The notes under the pieces: generated by a model
Seen by the model: the letters and a program-made list of their open reading frames with translations, nothing else
Database searches by the model: none
What the model was told of the DNA's origin: nothing
Shown here: positions 1-13,544 of the stretch, piece by piece
Numbering within the stretch: position 1 is the first letter of the stretch
How the letters are laid out: each line of letters begins with the position of its first letter
Assembly: GCA_905250115.1 (NCBI GenBank)
Contig: CAJNOI010000009.1
Coordinates: forward strand, 1,258,952-1,322,951
DNA: 64,000 nt
Direction: 5' to 3'
DNA from: Adineta steineri
Taxonomy: Eukaryota; Rotifera; Eurotatoria; Adinetida; Adinetidae
Made by a program: the position numbers and the translations under genes

Positions 1-2060
1 GAGTAGATAACCGTTAGCCAGTGGTGTCTGCAGTGAGAGTAGTGAAATGAATGTCCATCGAACTGCGTTCCAAGGCGTACGAATATCAATATAAATATTT
101 CAAGGATTTTAGAGGATTTATAGTGTACGATAATGTTTTGCGAAGTTCTAAACTGAAAAAAAGTGGTCGTGATTGAAGTACGAATAGAAACTCTATTTGT
201 GAGTTACAGTATTTTTGAATTGTATGTGAATGAGATATAGTTTGTAAGTTACTTCCGCGCAAAACAATAGTGAAACGTTGTATTATGAGCCCAAATGACA
301 ATGTATTACAGTAAATGGTTTAGACCATAGTAAAGTATAATGCAGTACTTGGAGATTCTCTGTAGGTATGACGCAATATGGCTTCTTGTGAGCAGTTAGT
401 GAACGGTTTTCTTTGATGTTCGTTGTTTAGATTCGATATATGTTCTGTATCAAAGGTACGTGTAAGTTATCGAACTATGCGCGATTAATGCGTATGTTTT
501 ATGGAAGTGGAGATAGATATTGATTTCGGTAGTTGTTTTCGTTGCCACTATATGGTTGTATTCATGAAGCAACTTTAGGTTATGAAAAGTCAGACAATCT
601 ATTCCGTAATGCGAGACCCATTATTATTAGAAGACGAATGCATGGTTAAACGTTGTATAAAAATTAAGGCTAATCAATTATTCTGAAAATTTCATCCTTG
701 AGAAAGTGTGTTCCAGATGAAACCCATTTCGGCGCAATTATTTTGTCGAATTTATCGCTCACAAAATAAACTAGTTTAACGAAGATTAATTTCTTTCAAA
801 AGCTGATTTTTATTATCGAAACGGCACTTTCGGAAAAAAAGGGGCTTCGATACTGATGAAAAGCAAATAACAATGTTTTGTTTCTTTTTCTTGGTTCTTA
901 TCTAAACATTGTTTGTTGATGACATCATACCGGTTGTGAACCGTAGAATATTGAGATGATATTGAAAAGAAAGAAAAAGAAACTATTTCTCCTGATTATT
1001 AAGACACTACTTTCAAACTGTAATAATACAAAAGTTAAATTTGCGGGAAGATTTTGATAACTGATAAATTTGTTTTAGTGAGAAACAGTTTATTTCTGTA
1101 TATTGTATCGAAGTCATTCTACTTAAATAGTGATTGTAAGAATGAAAAATATGTCTATCATGATGGAAAAAAGTTTACCTGATAGCGGTGATAGCTGTCT
1201 ACGATCATATTGAATCGTTGACATACGTTTCTCATGGAGCATAGGATTGTGAAATCCGATTGATGGTCCAGAATTCGATAGACAAGTTCTACCGGTAATG
1301 TAAGGAAATTGGTGACTGTTTGATTTGCCATTGTAAATTGTTGATGAAATGGTTGCTGTATAGACTTATATGTTGGTTATATATATTGTTCTCTATCTTA
1401 GCATTAAATGAGTGGATATTTTTTTTATATTGTTATAGTATGATACATCTCTTGCTAAAAAGAATGCTGGCTCTCTTTCATTTTCCCACGTACTACTGAT
1501 ATCATTGAGTATTTAGGGAGTGAATATTATGAAGAGAGGAAGAAGAAAAAACAAAAAGGAGCGATAACATTCGTCATGGATTTCACATGATGTTGCAATT
1601 ACATGTTGGAATAAAAAAACGAAAAAGAATAATATCAACTAGAAAATGACAGAATCTAGATAACAAGTGTAAACAAACGTTTTTGTTAATATTGTTTTAT
1701 CGATATAAAATAGTATATAATAGACATGAATAGCGTGTTCTCGGTAGCATAATTAGCAAAATTTGAATGAATTTCTTTTTATTCAAACTCTATATTGTCA
1801 TTTGATGGTAAAATGAAATATAGATATTTTATAAGATGGTCAAGCCTTTGTTCTTATAAAACAGAGTCAGATGAGTGAATCAAGAATAAAAACAAGATCA
1901 TTACTTTGGATGTAGCTGTGCGTGTGGACAAAGTGTCACCTAGCACCCACACCCTAAACGAATAATAGTTTATTGGACAAAATCACAACAACAAAGGATA
2001 CTTCGATTATATGATAGTTACACGCTTAAGTAAGAGAAAACAATACTATAGGTGTACGCT
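1..2060. other. Intergenic region, no gene seen
   Basis: No exon chain, RNA gene or clear repeat could be supported. Open frames here are short, have no recognisable family motifs and cannot be joined by plausible splice sites. The right edge is the 3' flank of the P-type ATPase gene. Confidence 0.5.
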
Positions 2061-5000
2061 TTACCAGGCAATTTTAGCAATAATACTATGAGGAAATTTA
2101 CGAACACAAAGTTTTCGAAGTTCATCAATGACTAACCAACCTATGCCAAATCCAATGGTTGGCATCACATATTTTGCAGGTACAGGAGCTGTATCAAATA
2201 TTCCATTAAACCAAGTTACTTGTGTAAAAATTAATACAGCGCTGATTGAAACCATTATAGCTACTAATGCAAACCAATTTCGATTTTGACCCCAAAATGG
2301 ATTATGTTGAAAAATTGATGCATATCTTGTTCGTGTAGCAAAGTAATTGAAAATTTGAAATATACATAATGAACAATAGTAAACTGATTGTGAAACATTG
2401 ATCATCTGATTTATTTCTTCTGGATTATAAGCTGTAGGTAGATTGTTACCGAAATACTCGTAAGTAAACATAAATGAATAAAATGATATTCCATTATCAA
2501 TCCAGTAGTAACAAAAACAGAAAAATGCAGTAAAACATTCTAGATTACCTATAAATAGATAAGCATGAACAAGTAATTTCATATTGAGTAGATGGTCGTT
2601 CTTTCGATTTGATGGAGGTCGAGACATAATCTCAGTTTCAGGCTTTTCTGAAGCCAATGCCAATGAAATAATTAAATCTAAATCAATCGAATAAAAACTT
2701 AACTCCAAAAACATCAATCAACAGTTACCATTTAGTACACAAAGAATTGTTGCTAAGAATGCTGAAAGTGATAAAGGAATACCAAACCACATGTTAAATA
2801 TAATCGGCCAAAATTCTGACCAAGAACCTGATAAATCGATAAAAGCTCAATATCATTTACAACTATTTGTGTGAAAGAAATCTATACCTGCGGGTAATAA
2901 ATAGATGACAACTTTTTTCAAGTTATCAGCTAGAAGACGACCTGTTTCAATAGCTGAAATAATCGATGAAAAATTATTATCAAGTAGAATCATATCGCTC
3001 GCTTCTTTCGATACATTTGTACCCGATTGCATGGCAATACCAATATCAGCATATTTCAATGATGGTGCATCGTTTGTTCCATCACCAATAGCTGCAACTG
3101 TTTCTCCTCGTCGTTGAAATTCCATGATGATTTGCAACTTCTGTTCTGGCGACGTTCGAGCAAAGACTAACTCTTGATGAGATAAGACCCAATTCCACAT
3201 GAAATCATCCATATAACCAATCTGAGAACCAGTCATCTAATATATTCATTGAACATCATACTAAAATAAACAAAAAGCCCTACCACGAGTGCATAAGGAA
3301 TCTTTTCTTTCTCTTTTTCTTTATAGAAAATTGGTTTTGATTCACTAAACTGAGCTGTACATGATGAATACCATCGTTTGTACCATGATGGTTCGTTTAC
3401 AAAATCATGTTCCTTATTTTGTTTTTCTATTGTTCTCGTTGCTCTACATCCAACACGAAATGGTGTTATTATACCACGCATATGTTCTTGCAATAAGGTT
3501 TCATTACGATATAATCGAAAAACTGAATGATTGTTGTCATTTTCTTCAATTTGAAATGTATCAATGCCATTTCTTTTAGAAATTTCTTCAGAGAATATAT
3601 TCACTTGTTGAGCAACAGCTGTTGCTGTAGTCGGATGATCACCAGTAATCATTGCTATACGAATGTGTGCCTGACGTATTTTGAGTACCGAACCTGGTAC
3701 ATCGGATCGAGGCGAATCAAATAAGGAGAAAAAACCAAGAAAACAATAGTTTTCTGGTGGAAATCCATTGAAATCTTGGTTAAAGATAATGCCAGAACGT
3801 TGTCTTTCTTCATATCGTTGTATTAATTGATCATATCGCATCTTTGTCAACTTTTGTTGACTCATGGCAATGACACGATAACCATTTTTACTTAACATTT
3901 CTCGTCGATAAAGAAGTTTCTGTTTGATTTCAGTTGTTAATGGCAAAATTTGACCATCATTACTCTTATACGATGAACAGTATTGAATAATAACTTCTGG
4001 CGCACCTTTCATTGTCAGCAAAATTGTATTTTTCTTCCATTCAAGTCGATTCGCTGTAATCATAAATTTATTTTCTGAATTAAATGGTAAACTTCTTAGA
4101 CGTGGATTTAAACAGCGTATTTCATCGATTTCCATACGAAATTCATAGACACATAGATTGTAGAGAGCGATATCCACAGGATCACCTATAACATGTATTT
4201 CTAGATTTCTTTTCCTTATACCATGCTTGTGTTGTACATCTTTGGCGAGACTTGTCTTTGCATTATTGCATAAAGCAGCACCAAAAATTAAATCATCAAA
4301 TACTTCCACTCGTGATCTATTATCTTGGTTAGTCAAGGCAAATGATGGTGTTTCCACAGTTGGATATACTTTTGCTGTCGAATGCTGAGAAATATGAAGA
4401 GATCCGACAGATAGTCGACGAATTGTGTGTGGTATTGTCATAGTTGTGGATGATTTGTCTTCTTCATTTTCAATTATTTTGTATTCACTGTCCGTGTCCC
4501 AAAATATCTCGTTTACAACTAATTTGTTCTTGGTCAATGTGCCTGTTTTATCTGTAGTAATCACTGAAACAGAATTAAAACTTTCAACAATTTGTAAACT
4601 TTTTCCTAATATTCGCTGTTGACTCAATCGTTTAGCCACTATTACCAATGCTAGAACAGAAAAAGCGAATGAGGTACAACATGTGTTCATTACTCTCTGT
4701 TATTTACCAAGAGTGATAGCCGATGGTAAACCTATAGGTAAGAAACTAACGATCATTCCAATTGAATTCAGGATATTTTCAGTCAAAGTAATGAAAGTTG
4801 GATGAGAGTAGTTAAGCCATCCTAACCAAGTAATCCAAAGAATAAAAATACTGATGATATCAGCCACAAGAACAAACAATACAAAACGATTCACTTCACG
4901 ATGTAGATTAGTAATTTCATCACTAGAATTATCTTTTGTTGTTGTTCCTGACATTTTACCCAAAATAGTATTGTCACCAGTTGCAATAACTATTGCTTCA

Positions 5001-5752
5001 CCCATACCTTGTTCAACAAATGAAGAATAAAATCCAATATTAGTTGATTCCATCAAAATTTGACTTGTGCAATGAACAATGACCTTGACAGGTTTTGTTT
5101 CGCCCGTTAATTCTGCTGAATTAATCTAAATATATGCGCAAAATCAAAATAAAGGTAAAATAAAGAACGTGAAATTTACTTTGAGTCCTTCGCAAGTTAA
5201 AAATCGACAATCAGCTGGTAATATATCACCCATTCGTATTAAAATAATATCACCCGGAACGAGTTCATTCGTAGGAATCTGTTGTTCGACACCATCACGT
5301 CGAACAGTAGCAACTGTTGGTAATAATTTTGAAAATGATGCTATTATCTTAATCGATTTGAGTTTTTGATATATATTGAGACATGCATTACAAATAATGA
5401 TTAGGAAAAGTACAATGCCAAGAGCTAAATTTGTAATTGATGGATTCGATCCACCAAGTGGTTGGTAGGCAATAAAAGCGAGAATACCACCAAGCCAAAG
5501 AATTAAATTAAAACCCATGAATAATTGTTGAGATAACAACCAAAAATAATTCTGTGATCGAGGCGGTGTAATCTGATTGGTACCATAATGTAGTTGAGCA
5601 TCATGTACAAAAGAAGTTGATAAACCAAATCGTTGATTTGAATGAAAACGTTGAAAAATACTTTCCATTGGAATAACATGAACATCTTGATCAAGTCGAG
5701 ACATATCAGTATTAACCCAAAGATTAATATTTGAATGTCTTCGTGTTACCAT
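2061..5752 (-). CDS. Na+/K+-ATPase-like P-type ATPase alpha subunit (divergent, type IIC-like)
   Basis: Six exons on the minus strand: 5180-5752, 4708-5125, 3284-4650, 2888-3236, 2729-2827 and 2061-2677. They join in frame to 1140 residues, somewhat longer than a usual alpha subunit (about 1020). Visible P-type landmarks are the actuator loop TGET near residue 199 (usually TGES), the M4 motif PIGL near 321, the phosphorylation site DKTGTLT near 365, KGAPE near 544, TGDHP near 668 and GDGTND near 836, followed by the C-terminal membrane block. Known family role: ATP-driven cation exchange across the plasma membrane. Oddities: PIGL replaces PEGL, so the M4 cation-binding Glu is Ile. In a gap-free alignment of M6 the first conserved Asp is Cys, while the second Asp and the M5 Glu appear kept. 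The C-terminal KETYY is absent; the protein ends KIAW. Ion specificity is therefore uncertain. The start at 5752 gives a full N-terminal region before M1. Introns are 47-57 bp. Confidence 0.85.
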
Positions 5753-6229
5753 ATTAGTAATACTCTTTTGTCGTTACTTTTCAAGCTTGCATTACAATCT
5801 AAAACTGGTGAACTAAATCAGAGAGAGAAGATACATGAACCTTTTCTAGTTATTTTTTCAATAAACACTCAACATATATAATGTAGTTTAAATTGATGTT
5901 CCTTTATATATATATATCCATCTGAGGATAATCAGATATTAAAATTTCATTTTAATAGAAACCTTCAGTTAACGATGCTCCTTTTCAATAAAAGTCTTTT
6001 TCTAATGTCTAAATCGATTGTTACGTGATTTGTCTAAAAGAATATAATTTGCCGTCAATTGTCTACATACCATTTCTGATCTGTTAAAAGAAAGAATTGC
6101 AGTTAAAATTGAACAATGAACTCACCGAGTTTGATGTTTCTTAATAATCTTTGAAATTTTTTCAAATTATATTTAGAAACATAATTATTTTATAAAAAAT
6201 AAAGAAACTTTCAAACATGTAGACCGGAG

Positions 6230-6329
6230 TAGAGGTGTAACTCGATGATTTGATCGGCGGCTTAAAATTATATAATTTTTTTCGCTTATCGACGGCGGCG
6301 GCGGTTTAATCGTTCGGCTTACATCTCTA
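6230..6329. mobile_element. hAT-like MITE, 100 bp
   Basis: The ends form an imperfect inverted repeat about 32 bp long: the left begins TAGAGGTGTAA and the right, read in reverse, begins TAGAGATGTAA. The flanking 8-mers are gaccggag and gtcccgag (6 of 8 match), as expected for an aged 8-bp hAT target-site duplication. It is too short to code for anything, so it is non-autonomous. The class assignment rests on TIR form and duplication length only. Confidence 0.6.
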
Positions 6330-6934
6330 GTCCCGAGTGAGAGCAGTTTAATTATCTTAATACCAAAATGACACGTTCTTATAAGGATAAAACATGCATG
6401 AGTTGAGATATAACTGAGGCATCAAAAGAAACTGAAAGATAATTAAAAATTAAAAATCTTTTAGTTTAAAAGTTACTTACGTCATTCAATGTACCCATTC
6501 CTTGAAGTATTTTTATTTACGAAGAAGAAAAAAAGACTAGTGCGTATTCTTCTCTTGCGTTGCGTGTTTTTTTTACTTGAATGCTAATTTGTGTATAAAG
6601 TAAAAAGATTTTAAAAATAAAATATAATTTAAATTGAGTGAAAAAAGAAAAAAAATACGATATACGCATAATACTGCAGGCCTCGCAGCGTGTTTACTTT
6701 CCTGATTTTCTAAAAATGTTACGATTTTCCTGTTTTTAACTAAACATCCTGGTTTTGTCCTAATATTTTATGAATTATATTCACAGAAGTGAACTTACCT
6801 AATTTTCATTTTTCCTGTTATTTTACTCCGTCTATTTCGAATTCTTGCAAAATATTTTTACGTATTTTCATCAAAACCAAAGATAAAATTCAAAATACAT
6901 TTATTTCAATCATTCATTTTTTTTCTTAATCGAT

Positions 6935-7205
6935 TCAAATTTTCAAAGCAGCCAATTTACTATTAGCAGCTATCATTAGTACTTCAGCTGTTCCGATATC
7001 ATGAAATCTTTTATTCTTCATAGCTGCATCAAGTCTTGTAGTTCCTTCGTCTAACATATTAGTCATCCTATTTAATTTTTCTTGTAAACTTTTCGTTGAT
7101 GGTGTTTATGTTTTTCAAGATCCAAGAGAAAATTTTGAATTAGTATTCAATAATTTTATATTCACTAAATGATCTGTTGTTTTCATATACTGTGAAATGG
7201 GGTCC
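6935..7205 (-). pseudogene. Decayed coding fragment, family unknown
   Basis: One minus-strand frame reads as ordinary protein for about 90 codons but contains two in-frame stops (TGA and TAA, three codons apart) near the middle. The C-terminal half contains LQEKLNRMTNML and IGTAEVLMIAAN and looks helical. No start codon or splice context was found. It may be the last exon of a dead gene. I do not recognise the family. Confidence 0.35.
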
Positions 7206-8437
7206 TATTCTTGGTTAAAACAATCCAGATCATCTATTTTACATACTACACATCAAAGTGCTCATATTTTCTCACTATGTTTCAACTATAAATCCAATTT
7301 AGCACCTTCATGATCTATTTTTTCAAGCTAGCTTTGTTTAAAATTAATATTTTTTGGCATTAATATTCAAATAGTATTTAAAATCAAGTAAAACAAAGAT
7401 TTATTTTTTTCCAACTAATAATGTAAAATCTAGAACTACCTAAAGATAAAATAGAAAAATATTGATTGCCGCCTCCATCGGAGATCTGTTCACTAACAAC
7501 GAATTAAATAACCTAGTTTCTTTATAATCTCGATTGATTAATGAGCAACAGACTGTCTATAATCGTTACAATCTATATAATATGTTATGAATGCTGATGG
7601 TAGTATATATTCACAACTCGCGTGACAGTTTCTCAATTGCTACGTGACTTTTCTTGCAGAAATATTCGATTTTCAAAAAAATATAGGAAAATAGGAAATA
7701 CAGCCCGACTACGAAGCCAGTAAATTTCATAAAATTATGCCAGTTATTTTCCTCATACATTAAACTTAACGATTTATTTCTATATCTTAGTGTTCTCTAT
7801 CAAACATCTCAGTATGATGATTAAACACTGAGAAATCATTGTAAGATATCTCATAAAACAAGATCGCTCTTAGTTTGAATTCGATATCGGAGGATTAGAA
7901 ATGGCTCATATACATTATAAAAAACTATAATTCGTTATAACTTCAATATGTCTAAATTCATCAACACATCATTAATAAATAACTATTCTTTTCGCTTCTT
8001 TTTTAATATCGATGAATACTAATTAATTGACTGAGTTAGACTATGTATAGCTGACATATTCATATATATATCGTAGCTTTTTAATTTTTTCTTTATCAGA
8101 CGAGATCCCGTTCAACACTATTAAAATGCAATTCAGTTTCACGTAAATTATTCTTTTGTAGATTGTTTTATTCCACGATCATCCTTCAAGTTAATATTTT
8201 TATTGTTTTTTTATTACATGGAACACTCTCATAAAGAATTAAAAATATAAATATACCTTAGAAGAAAGGGTCATTAATACACATGCGTGTGCAAATGTAT
8301 TATCTTATCAGTCGGCTCTGTCAATTACGTTTTTATTATTTGCAGAATTGTTCTCTGCACGCGCGCGTGAGCAACTAGAAAATATAACTAATTCAAAAAT
8401 AAGTAAACAATGCATCTTTTTATTTATCAACTATTCC

Positions 8438-11400
8438 TTATAGTTTCTTTTTGATATTTTCAATACTGTTCTTCACGACTTTTATATCAGGATGAGTTGG
8501 AGAGAATGTACATTTTAATGTGTGGAGAGCACGTTCAGAATATGAGAGCGCTTTCGAATAGTCTTTCATATTGTAATACACCCTACTCATGGAGCTATAT
8601 GAAGTGGCCAAATGAGGACGATTTGAAGGAAACGTTTTTTGTCGAATTTCAAGTGCTTTTTCGTTATATAAAAGTGCTTTNNNNNNNNNNTTTGTCGAAT
8701 TTCAAGTGCTTTTTCGTTATATAAAAGTGCTTTCGAGCACTCTTCCATCTTTGTATACACGAAACCGATGTTGTTGTATGACTGTGCCAAATGTAGATGA
8801 TTTGAAGCAAGAGTTTTTTGATAGATTTCAAGTGCTTCTTCGTAAAATGAAAGTGCTTTCGAGTACTCTCCAATCGTTGTATAAACATTACCCATGTTGT
8901 TGTATGAATTAGCCAAATCAGGATGATTTGAAGGAAGACTTTTTTGTCGAATTTCAAGTGCTTTTTCGTGAGATGAAAGTGCTTTCGAGAACTCTCCCAT
9001 CGTTATATACACATTACCCATGTTGTTGTATGAATTAGCCAAATCAGGATGATTTAAAGACAAAGTTTTTTGTCGAATCCCAAGTCCTTTTTTCAAATAT
9101 GAAAGTGCTCTCAAATACTCTCCCATCGTTGTATACACATTACCGATGTTGTTGTATGATGTAGCCAATGACGGATGATTTGAAGGAAGACTTTTTTGAT
9201 AGATTGCAAGTCCTTGTTCGTAAAGAGAAAGTGCTTTCGAGTACTCCCCCGTACTGTGATATAAAGCAGCGATATTATTGTATGAAGTAGCCAATAAACA
9301 ATGATTTGAAGGAAGAGTTTTTTGTCGAATTTCAAGTGCTTTTTCGTGAGATGAAATTGCTTTCGAGTACTCTCCCATCGTTATATACACATTACCAATA
9401 TTGTTGTATGATGTAGCTAAATCAGGATGATCTGAAGGAAGAGTTTTTTGATACATTTCAAACCCTTGTGTGAAATAGGAAAGTGCTTTCGAGTACTCTC
9501 CCATCGCTATATACAGATTACCGATGTTGTTGTATGCAGTAGCCAATGACGGATGATTTGAAGGAAGATTTTTTTGTTCAATTTCAAGATCTTTTTCGAA
9601 AAATGAAAGTGCTTTCGAGTACTCTCCCATCTTGCTGTACACCAAGCCGATGTTGTTGTATGAAATAACCAATGAAGGATGATCTGAAGGAAGACTTTTT
9701 TGTCGAATTTCAAGTGCTTTTTCGTGAGATGAAAGTGCTTTCGAGTACTTTCCCAGATCGTCACACACCAAGCCGATGTTGTTGTATGAATTAGCCAAAT
9801 CAGGATGATTTGAAAGAAGAGTTTTTTGAAAGATTATAAGTCCTTGTTCGTAAAAAGAAAGTGCTTTCGAGTACTCTCCCATCTTGTAATACACACCACC
9901 GATGTTGTTGTATGAAGTAGCCAAATCAGGATGATTTGAAGGAAGACTTTTTTGTCGAATTTCAAGTGCTTTTTCGAAAAATGAAAGTGCTTTCAAGTAC
10001 TCTCCCATCTTTGCGTACACACCACCGATGTTGTTGTATGAAGCAGCCATATGAAAATGATTTAAAGGAAGAGTTTTTTGATAGATTTCAAGTCCTTGTT
10101 CGAAATGCCAAATAGCTTTTTCGTAGTCACCTTGCTTCGAATGGACAAATCCCAGTTGATGATAATAAATTGCTTTTTCACCCTGATCAGATGTCTGTTC
10201 CAATAATATGGTGTAAAGTTCTTCCGCTTTATTGAATTGACCAATTCTAAGCAATAAGTTACTCAATCTCTCCCACCCACTGTTGCCAACAGCTTCTTCT
10301 CGTATTCGATCAGTAAGTAATCGTAATTGTTGATCATCATCCGATGTTAATTGTAATTCAACTAGGTAAAGTTGATTCTTATTATCCATTTGTTTAATTA
10401 CACACACTCGAAAGACAGTGTGCATTGAGAAGAGAATTTCATCTTCTTCATTGAAATAACTCTCCTTTTTGATGGAGGCAAATGGTGTTGATTTAATAGA
10501 AGGATCAATTGACATTATGAAAAGAATACCCACCGTATCCGGTTTTGTTGAAGCACATCGAGCAAAATCGATGGATACTTCTTTATCTTTGCTGGTGGAC
10601 AAGAAATTGTTGAATGACACTAGTCCACCTTTCGTTCTCTGAAGTTTTTCGAAGTCTGTTTCAGTAAGACCTTGCCCTCGATAAACTACAAAAGACTTTC
10701 CACCATGAGCGCTAAATTGTTGCTCGTACAGTTGTTTAATTTGTTCATGCACATCACGTAGAAAAAATCCCATAGTAATAATTATATCGGCGTTCATTGT
10801 TCGAAGACCATAATTGAGCATAGAACAGATATTGGAAGGGAAAGTATACCACCAAATAGCTAATTGAGAAATGTATTCTTTCTCAAATCGGTCAATATAT
10901 TTTGTTGACACGCAGTCATGATCTCGACAGTAAGTAATAAAGTCTTTGATAGCCTGTTCATCATGTTTCATATCAAGAAGGATTTCCTTGAATATTTGTG
11001 TGTACATAAATATTGGTTCCAACTGATTTAAATTATCAGTTGAGGCCGTATCATTTACTGTGATAAAACTAATGGCTATCGAGTCTCGATGATATTGTTT
11101 GAGACCCAGTTGTAATCCTTGGCATAAGTCATCGATGTTGGTATGAACGCTTTTGATTTTTTGCCATTTTTTAATCAATTTTTCAGGTAGGCTTTTAGTA
11201 TCATTGAAAAGATAAACACTATCCAGCTGAGAAATATCATTGATCAGGGGCATGATTTGTTGAGCCATACTATTTTCTACAATGAGAAAAAACTCGATAT
11301 CTTGAGCATCACTAAGGAAGTCAATACATTCATCTCGTTGCTTAAAGACGTTCACATTGTCGACGGTGGTTCGTATTCGTATCAAACTATTTTCGTAATC

Positions 11401-11607
11401 TTTGTTTGTTTGATCCATGCACTCGTCTAACCAGAGGATTAAATAGTTTTGAACCATTCGTCGTCTTGGTTGAATAACATCCAATGATGTTACTGTTGCA
11501 CTACTGTCATTGATGAACAGATTTGATGGTAAAGAAGCTTTTTGATTAGATCCTGATTCACTCATTTTGTTTTTATGACAATTTGATGTTGAATATAAGC
11601 TTGCCAA
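8438..11607 (-). CDS. ADP-ribosyltransferase domain plus kinesin-light-chain-type TPR array protein
   Basis: A single-exon gene of about 1,040 residues. The N-terminal 290 residues are a family-specific region of unknown fold. An arginine-type ART domain follows: YRGQ near residue 309 (Arg), SFNNFLSTS near 335 (Ser) and an E-x-E, EDE, near 388, which is the R-S-E triad of NAD+-dependent mono-ADP-ribosyltransferases. One irregular TPR then precedes about 13 repeats of 42 residues (126 bp each) with the core SYNNIG-VY--MGEYSKAL, typical of kinesin light chain TPRs. Likely role: modifies partners recruited by the TPRs; target unknown. ART-TPR fusions are numerous in bdelloid rotifers. A 10-N gap at 8681-8690 flanked by identical 43-bp copies shifts the frame as assembled. 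If the copies are a contig overlap, the frame continues to the stop at 8438-8440. The start could also be the Met at codon 15 (11565). Confidence 0.85.
8638..8733. repeat. Identical 43-bp copies either side of a 10-N gap (assembly join)
   Basis: Bases 8638-8680 and 8691-8733 are identical and separated by ten Ns. This fits two contig ends that overlap but were not merged. Alternatively, 83 bp or more of TPR-coding repeat is missing, since the array has a 126-bp period. Either correction restores the reading frame of the ART-TPR gene. Confidence 0.85.
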
Positions 11608-13544
11608 TAATTATTGTTGTCTGAGTAGTAAGAAAATTTACCGCTCTTATTTATAATGGCAATGGCGTGTTCTTTTTGTTTTCTTTTTTAGTATGCAAAA
11701 TGTATGTAGTTTTTGTCAAGATTCGAAGAGCAACTTCAACTAGTTACCTTTTAAAATACTCTTGTGAAGAGTAAGACACAGAACAAGGCAAATAACTTTC
11801 TTAACAACGTTCGCAATAAAACAAAGAAATCAGAAACCAACGAAATAATTTCGTTTATAGTTATTATTGCCACCTTTCTTTTGTCTTCATCTGCGCAATT
11901 ACTCGAGTATGCCAATGCGTGTGCGGCACTTTGTTGTTTAAAGAATAATTGAAACAAAACGGCAGATTTGATGTGTACGTAGAGAAAGTAAAGAAGAACA
12001 ATATAAATATTGTGCTTCACATCGCATTAAGAAAGCTGTCTCTTACCAAAATCTCTTCGATCCTAAATTACCTTTCAGTTACAAACGATAATATATTTTT
12101 AATGACAAAATCATTGCGTTTAATACTAAAGTATTTTAGAAGCAATACTCTATTGATGTATATATAAGAAATGAAAAATGATAATATATACTAATAGATG
12201 ACACTATTGATTGTACAGGATCACTGCAAATGTTAAGAGCAATATATATTCGATTTTTTCTGGACAATATTAAATATCCAAGCCAAGTTCTCTATCTATT
12301 CAATTGTATAGACAAAATATGAGAGAAAGTTTTGGTGCTACAATGCGCTTTAGATGACATACCATTAAAAAGTATTCAAACTGTATTTAAATTGAAATCC
12401 TGTCACGACCGTTACAAGCGTCTCTCAAGAACTTATGAACGTCATCATAAATAAGGAAAACTTACGTATTTCCAAGATTCATTAGAACACAAGATATATT
12501 TTGCGATGCTAATAAATTATTAAATAAAGGTAACTTTGGTAAAACTAAGCTAGTATCATAACAGATCCTAAGACTTACTTTTTTTCGTAACTTGAACATG
12601 TTTTCATAATTCTTTCTCCTATATCATCCATTTATAAAAAATATTGAATAGAAACCTATACAATTCGTGCAGTTAATAAAACTCAAAAGTATATAGCTGT
12701 TTTTTTATATCGATTAATCTTATATGAGAAAGAGCACTGATAGTTTATTGTTTAATCATCATCTGTAAAATATACGTTAGAAGAAAATGACGCCCAACTT
12801 TTGCATTTTTTTCGTTTTAATTTTATTCCGAATAAGCACACGAACGATATCAATTCGATCTTAATATTTTCACTTCACATATGGCAGTTAAATGAATAAT
12901 AATATAACAATTTGAACAAACTTGATTTCGTATAGATAGCGTTTTTTTACAGTAAAAATAATCACGTCCAGTCTTTGTAAATATCCGAATTGTGTAAGGC
13001 TAAATGCTTACATTACGCGTCTTCTTATATTATTATTTGATATTATTAGAAATTTTATTTAGTTCTGAGTATTACAGAGTTCACCTAAAAGAATGTTAAA
13101 ATGAAATTTAAAATAGAATTATTATATACATAAGCCATTTTACTATGTATTCGTTGAAAACAAAAGACAACTTATAAATCTAGCAAGACTATGAATCAAT
13201 GAAAATGTTTGCAAACTCTTCTCGGATAGCCTTTAGATTTTTATTCTTTTTCTAAACTCATTGGACCATCCTTATAATTCATCATAACCTTAAATATTAG
13301 AAGAATCCAAGTTGTTGTATAATTATAATTCTTTATAAAAAATTTCTCTTGTAACTTTGAGAATTTTATCGAAATGATAAATAAAACATGTAAAATAATA
13401 AATATTTATTTTTATTTTTAATCTTATTGTATCATGTTGTTTATTAATTTTCTAATAGCTCTCTGATGAAAAAGAGTATAACATAGAAAACAAAAACAAA
13501 ATCATCGTTGTTCAATTGATGTTATTATGAACAAAATTCGACGA
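11608..13544. other. Intergenic region, nothing recognised
   Basis: AT-rich sequence between the divergent-facing 5' end of the ART-TPR gene and the 3' end of RPS28. Only short, unsupported open frames occur. The ART-TPR promoter must lie in the left part, but no defined element was identified. Confidence 0.5.

Larger units (their letters stand above)
5753..8437. other. Intergenic region with a MITE and a gene relic
   Basis: No intact gene is seen. It holds a 100-bp hAT-like MITE (6230-6329) and a decayed coding fragment (6935-7205), listed separately. The rest is AT-rich sequence with nothing else recognised. Confidence 0.5.

Noticed and set aside
8438..10170. Regular 126-bp repeats that could suggest a CRISPR or satellite array
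   Set aside because: They are in-frame coding repeats for 42-residue TPR units.
11751..12167. Three overlapping short frames on both strands
   Set aside because: No domain, no splice logic, biased to hydrophobic or basic residues as expected from AT-rich DNA.
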